8,584 nucleotides of DNA, taken from assembly GCA_003694225.1 (NCBI GenBank), contig RFKT01000013.1:1-8584 (forward strand). The letters are read 5' to 3'. The notes below the pieces were generated by a model. It saw nothing but the letters and a program-made list of their open reading frames with translations, did not search any database and was not told the origin of the DNA. The DNA comes from Candidatus Dadabacteria bacterium. Its GTDB lineage: Bacteria; Bdellovibrionota_C; UBA2361; J135. This document shows, piece after piece, positions 6,287 to 8,584 of this stretch; the stretch's first letter is position 1, and each line of letters begins with the position of its first letter. Position numbers and translations under genes: made by a program.

Positions 6287-7537
6287 ATGTGTCACAGAAA
6301 GGTTGACTTAAAGGGCATACTCCAACTGAGGTGGTGGTGGGTGCTGATAGCGGCTGTTTTAGTGGTATTTGGAGAAAGGTTTTTGGGAATAAGTGTTTTA
6401 CACAGCACAACGCTAGGCATAGTGCTTACGATGCTGCTTTCTAATATATTGCTTTTCTTTGCAGCCAAAAGGAGAGCCTATATTTCCCAATGGGCTACAG
6501 GATGTATCCTTATGGTAGATACGCTTTTATTGGCGCTTCTGCTGCGGTTTGCCGGCGGCCCTATGAATCCCTTTACAGCCCTTTTCTTTGTTCAGATAGT
6601 CATATCATCTGTTATTCTTGATGCCAAGTGGACATGGGCAATAGCAACGCTTTCGGTTGCAGGTTTTGCTTCTCTCTTTCATGTGGCGGAACTTGGCGTT
6701 CCGGATACCCCTTCTGTGGCGCCTTTCAATGCTCACTTAAAGGGCATGTGGCTGGCTTTTTCTTCTGTATCTTTTCTGGTGGCATATTTTGTGGCAAGGA
6801 TGGTTCGGGAGATAGATGACAGAGAAAGAAGGCTCCAAAATTTACATATAGAGCGTTTAAATCAAGAAAGGCTTATTTCCTTAACTCGCCTTGCAATGGG
6901 AGCAGCACATGAACTGTCTACCCCCCTCTCTACCATAGCGGTGGCTGCTGGTGAAATTAGCAGGTATAATGAGTTGCCTGATCGCAGAGAGATTGTGCGT
7001 GACGCAGAGCTTATACTTAAAGAAGTTAAGCGGATCAAAGGCATAATAAGCCGGATGAGCGGAGGGACTTCAAGATCGCAAAAACGGAAAAATGAGCGGA
7101 TTAGAGTTGAGCAGTTGGTGGAAATGGTTAAGGAATCTTTAGGCGATATGGAAGATAGAGTGCGTTTTAATGGATGCAGCGGTTTGGAAATATCGGTTCA
7201 AGTTTCAGGCTTGGCTGCGTCGATTGTAGAGCTTGTTAAAAATGCTCTGCATGCTTCCCCTTCAGATGTTGTGGATGTTGACATTTCATCTGACTGTGGG
7301 TTTTTTAATGTGGTTGTAAGCAATTCAGGAGTCATATCACCGCTTGTAGAAGCTCGTATTGGAGAGCCTTTTTTCACCACTAAAGAGCCGGGAAAAGGTA
7401 TGGGATTAGGCGTGTATTTGGTAAATCTCTTTGCAAAAGAGTGCGGTGGAAACTTTATGATTAGTTCGGATAGAGTAGCTTATAAGACCAAAGCGGAACT
7501 TCGCATTCCTATATATGATATGGAGAAGGCTGCGTGA
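6287..7537 (+). CDS. regB: RegB/PrrB-type redox-sensing histidine kinase
   Basis: This membrane histidine kinase probably senses the quinone pool and phosphorylates the RegA-like regulator encoded next. Six hydrophobic helices (about 16-34, 42-60, 68-88, 97-112, 115-134, 153-171) form the RegB-type sensor. GGPMNPF (90-96) is the RegB heptapeptide GGxxNPF, known in Rhodobacter to take part in ubiquinone sensing. The H-box GAAHELSTPLSTI has phospho-acceptor His208. The ATPase domain shows the N-box (ELVKNALHAS, Asn319), FFTT (362-365) and GKGMGLGVYLV (369-379). The G1 box is unusual (VSNSG, no Asp) and the redox-active cysteine of Rhodobacter RegB, in its RC-containing segment, seems to be Ile250. 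The length of 416 is close to RegB at about 460. ATG 6287 follows GGGGAGG at 6269-6275. Also called PrrB, RoxS or ActS in other bacteria. Confidence 0.88.
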   Translation: MCHRKVDLKGILQLRWWWVLIAAVLVVFGERFLGISVLHSTTLGIVLTMLLSNILLFFAAKRRAYISQWATGCILMVDTLLLALLLRFAGGPMNPFTALFFVQIVISSVILDAKWTWAIATLSVAGFASLFHVAELGVPDTPSVAPFNAHLKGMWLAFSSVSFLVAYFVARMVREIDDRERRLQNLHIERLNQERLISLTRLAMGAAHELSTPLSTIAVAAGEISRYNELPDRREIVRDAELILKEVKRIKGIISRMSGGTSRSQKRKNERIRVEQLVEMVKESLGDMEDRVRFNGCSGLEISVQVSGLAASIVELVKNALHASPSDVVDVDISSDCGFFNVVVSNSGVISPLVEARIGEPFFTTKEPGKGMGLGVYLVNLFAKECGGNFMISSDRVAYKTKAELRIPIYDMEKAA

Positions 7538-8085
7538 TGGAATCTTATTCTTCATACGGGCATATATTGGTTGTTGATGACGATGAGGTTTTTCGCTCAA
7601 GGCTTGCCAGAGCAATCTCTATGAGGGGATATATGGTGACAGAGGCTTCTGATGGAGAGAAAGCTTTAAGGATAATTGAATCTGGTTGTCTGCCTGACAG
7701 AGCAATTGTTGATTTGAAAATGCCGGGGAGTATTTCGGGGCTTGAATTGGTGTATAAGCTAAGGAAGCGTCATTCAGCTTTAAAAATAGTGGTTCTTACC
7801 GGATTTGGCACCATATTTTCGGCTGTAGAGGCTATGAAATTGGGGGCCACCTATTACCTTACAAAGCCGGTTGATACAGATACCATATTGGATGCATTTC
7901 AAAAGACCCCTGAGGCTCTTATTGACTTAAAAGAAAGGATACCGACTGTTGAGCAAGTAGAATGGGAGCATATACAAAGGGTTCTCAGAGAGTGTAATGG
8001 TAATATCTCAAAGGCGGCGAGGCTTTTGAAAATGCACAGGAGGACACTTCAAAGAAAGCTTTCAAAAGGGCCGATTTTAAGATAA
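7537..8085 (+). CDS. regA: RegA/PrrA-type response regulator with Fis-like helix-turn-helix
   Basis: This is the cognate regulator of the kinase upstream: a phosphorylated transcription factor for redox-controlled genes. It has 182 residues, the RegA length. The receiver domain carries acidic residues D14-D16, phospho-acceptor D59 (DLKMPG), T88 and K110 with P111. After a short linker comes WEHIQRVLRECNGNISKAA and MHRRTLQRKLSK, the Fis-type helix-turn-helix (about 143-177), almost word for word the RegA/PrrA/RoxR DNA-binding signature. There is no AAA+ domain, so it is not a sigma-54 activator. The linker lacks the proline run found in RegA. ATG 7537 overlaps the kinase stop by one base (TGATG) with GGAGAAGG at 7522-7529. 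GTG 7534, one codon earlier, is in frame but less well spaced. The pta-like gene starts 10 nt after the stop. Confidence 0.93.
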   Translation: MESYSSYGHILVVDDDEVFRSRLARAISMRGYMVTEASDGEKALRIIESGCLPDRAIVDLKMPGSISGLELVYKLRKRHSALKIVVLTGFGTIFSAVEAMKLGATYYLTKPVDTDTILDAFQKTPEALIDLKERIPTVEQVEWEHIQRVLRECNGNISKAARLLKMHRRTLQRKLSKGPILR

Positions 8086-8095
8086 TAGGAAGAGT

Positions 8096-8584
8096 ATGAG
8101 TTTTAAGCCGAGCGACCTGATAGAGCGCGCTTTATGCGCGGCTAAGGAGCGGGGAAAGCCGTTTAGGGTTTTATTGACTGAGGGAGACGATAAGAGGGTT
8201 GTTTCTGCCGCCAATGAAATTGTTCGTTTGGGCTTTGGTGAGGTTGTCATTTTAACTAAGAAAGATTGCGGTGAAATTCGAAGTGGGGTTACTCCCATAA
8301 ATTGGCTTGAATCGGATCTGATGGAAGGCTTTGTATCTGCCTATTTGGATAGAAATAAAGGTAAGGGAATAACAGAGAAAGCTGCTAAATCCGCTGTTTC
8401 AGAACGGCTTTATTTCGGCGGATGTTTTTTACAGGCTGGCTTGGCTGATGTAGCTGTCTCGGGAGCATGCACTCCTACTGCAGAGGTTTTTCGGGCGGGC
8501 ATACGGTGTATAGGGCCTGAACCCGGGGTGGGCTCGGTTTCGAGTATGTTTTTAATGTTGCTGAAGGATGGAAGAGCTTTAACC
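8096..8584 (+). CDS. pta: Phosphate acetyl/butyryl transferase, N-terminal part (3' end outside window)
   Basis: The frame stays open to the last base (163 codons) and has no stop. Pta interconverts acetyl-CoA and acetyl phosphate, usually feeding acetate kinase for ATP or running in reverse for acetate use. The visible sequence starts MSFKPSDLIERAL, continues with RVLLTEGDDKRVV and has VSGACTPTAEVFRAGIRCIG (about 122-141) followed by GPEPGVGSVSSMFLM, the pattern of the phosphate acetyl/butyryl transferase family. The catalytic Ser/Arg/Asp residues known from Methanosarcina Pta fall in the missing C-terminal half. I therefore cannot tell acetyl from butyryl specificity; the sequence favours Pta. 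ATG 8096 has AGGA at 8087-8090, 5 nt away, and the 10 nt gap to regA suggests co-transcription with the sensor pair. Confidence 0.85.
   Translation, partial: MSFKPSDLIERALCAAKERGKPFRVLLTEGDDKRVVSAANEIVRLGFGEVVILTKKDCGEIRSGVTPINWLESDLMEGFVSAYLDRNKGKGITEKAAKSAVSERLYFGGCFLQAGLADVAVSGACTPTAEVFRAGIRCIGPEPGVGSVSSMFLMLLKDGRALT

Noticed and set aside
7534..7536. GTG as the start of the RegA-like gene.
   Set aside because: It is one codon before ATG 7537, which is better spaced from GGAGAAGG and gives the common TGATG overlap.

Overview
The window reads as an ordinary bacterial chromosome segment from a diderm (Gram-negative) organism. It encodes an outer-membrane beta-barrel, a probable lipoprotein cytochrome c and a RegB/RegA-type two-component pair. 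Base composition is moderate and looks even along the window, with no integrase, transposase, CRISPR array, tRNA or rRNA. The gene set would suit a deltaproteobacterial (sensu lato) or similar lineage, but the sequence alone does not settle the taxon.

Layout. (1) Positions 1-4673, plus strand: the 3' part of queA, then tgt, yajC, secD and secF. This is the classic queuosine/Sec-accessory order, also seen in E. coli. Spacing is tight: queA and tgt overlap by 4 nt, and the other gaps are 16-22 nt. QueA and Tgt make queuosine in tRNA; YajC, SecD and SecF form the membrane complex that pulls exported proteins through SecYEG. (2) Positions 4670-6137, minus strand: a two-gene operon of a Met-rich outer-membrane barrel followed, after a single base, by a 97-residue monoheme c-type cytochrome lipoprotein. 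Its last stop codon shares the sequence TTAA with the secF stop, so the convergent operons have no intergenic space. (3) Positions 6138-6286: a 149-base divergent control region. It holds a 17-bp imperfect palindrome that fits the published RegA/PrrA binding pattern (GCGNC-N5-GNCGC), directly beside a plausible -35 element for the barrel/cytochrome operon. (4) Positions 6287-8584, plus strand: a RegB-like quinone-sensing histidine kinase, its RegA-like regulator (1-nt overlap), and 10 nt later the start of a phosphate acetyltransferase gene that runs off the window.

Working model (inference): the RegB/RegA pair senses the redox state of the membrane quinone pool. It may control the divergent barrel/cytochrome operon, and perhaps its own operon, through the palindrome, while the co-transcribed Pta links this to acetyl-CoA/acetate energy metabolism. 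The kinase keeps the RegB quinone motif GGxxNPF but lacks the redox-active cysteine of classical RegB. The least familiar part is the Met-rich barrel plus monoheme lipoprotein pair under likely redox control. It is the best candidate here for an undescribed system, though its substrate cannot be read from the sequence.
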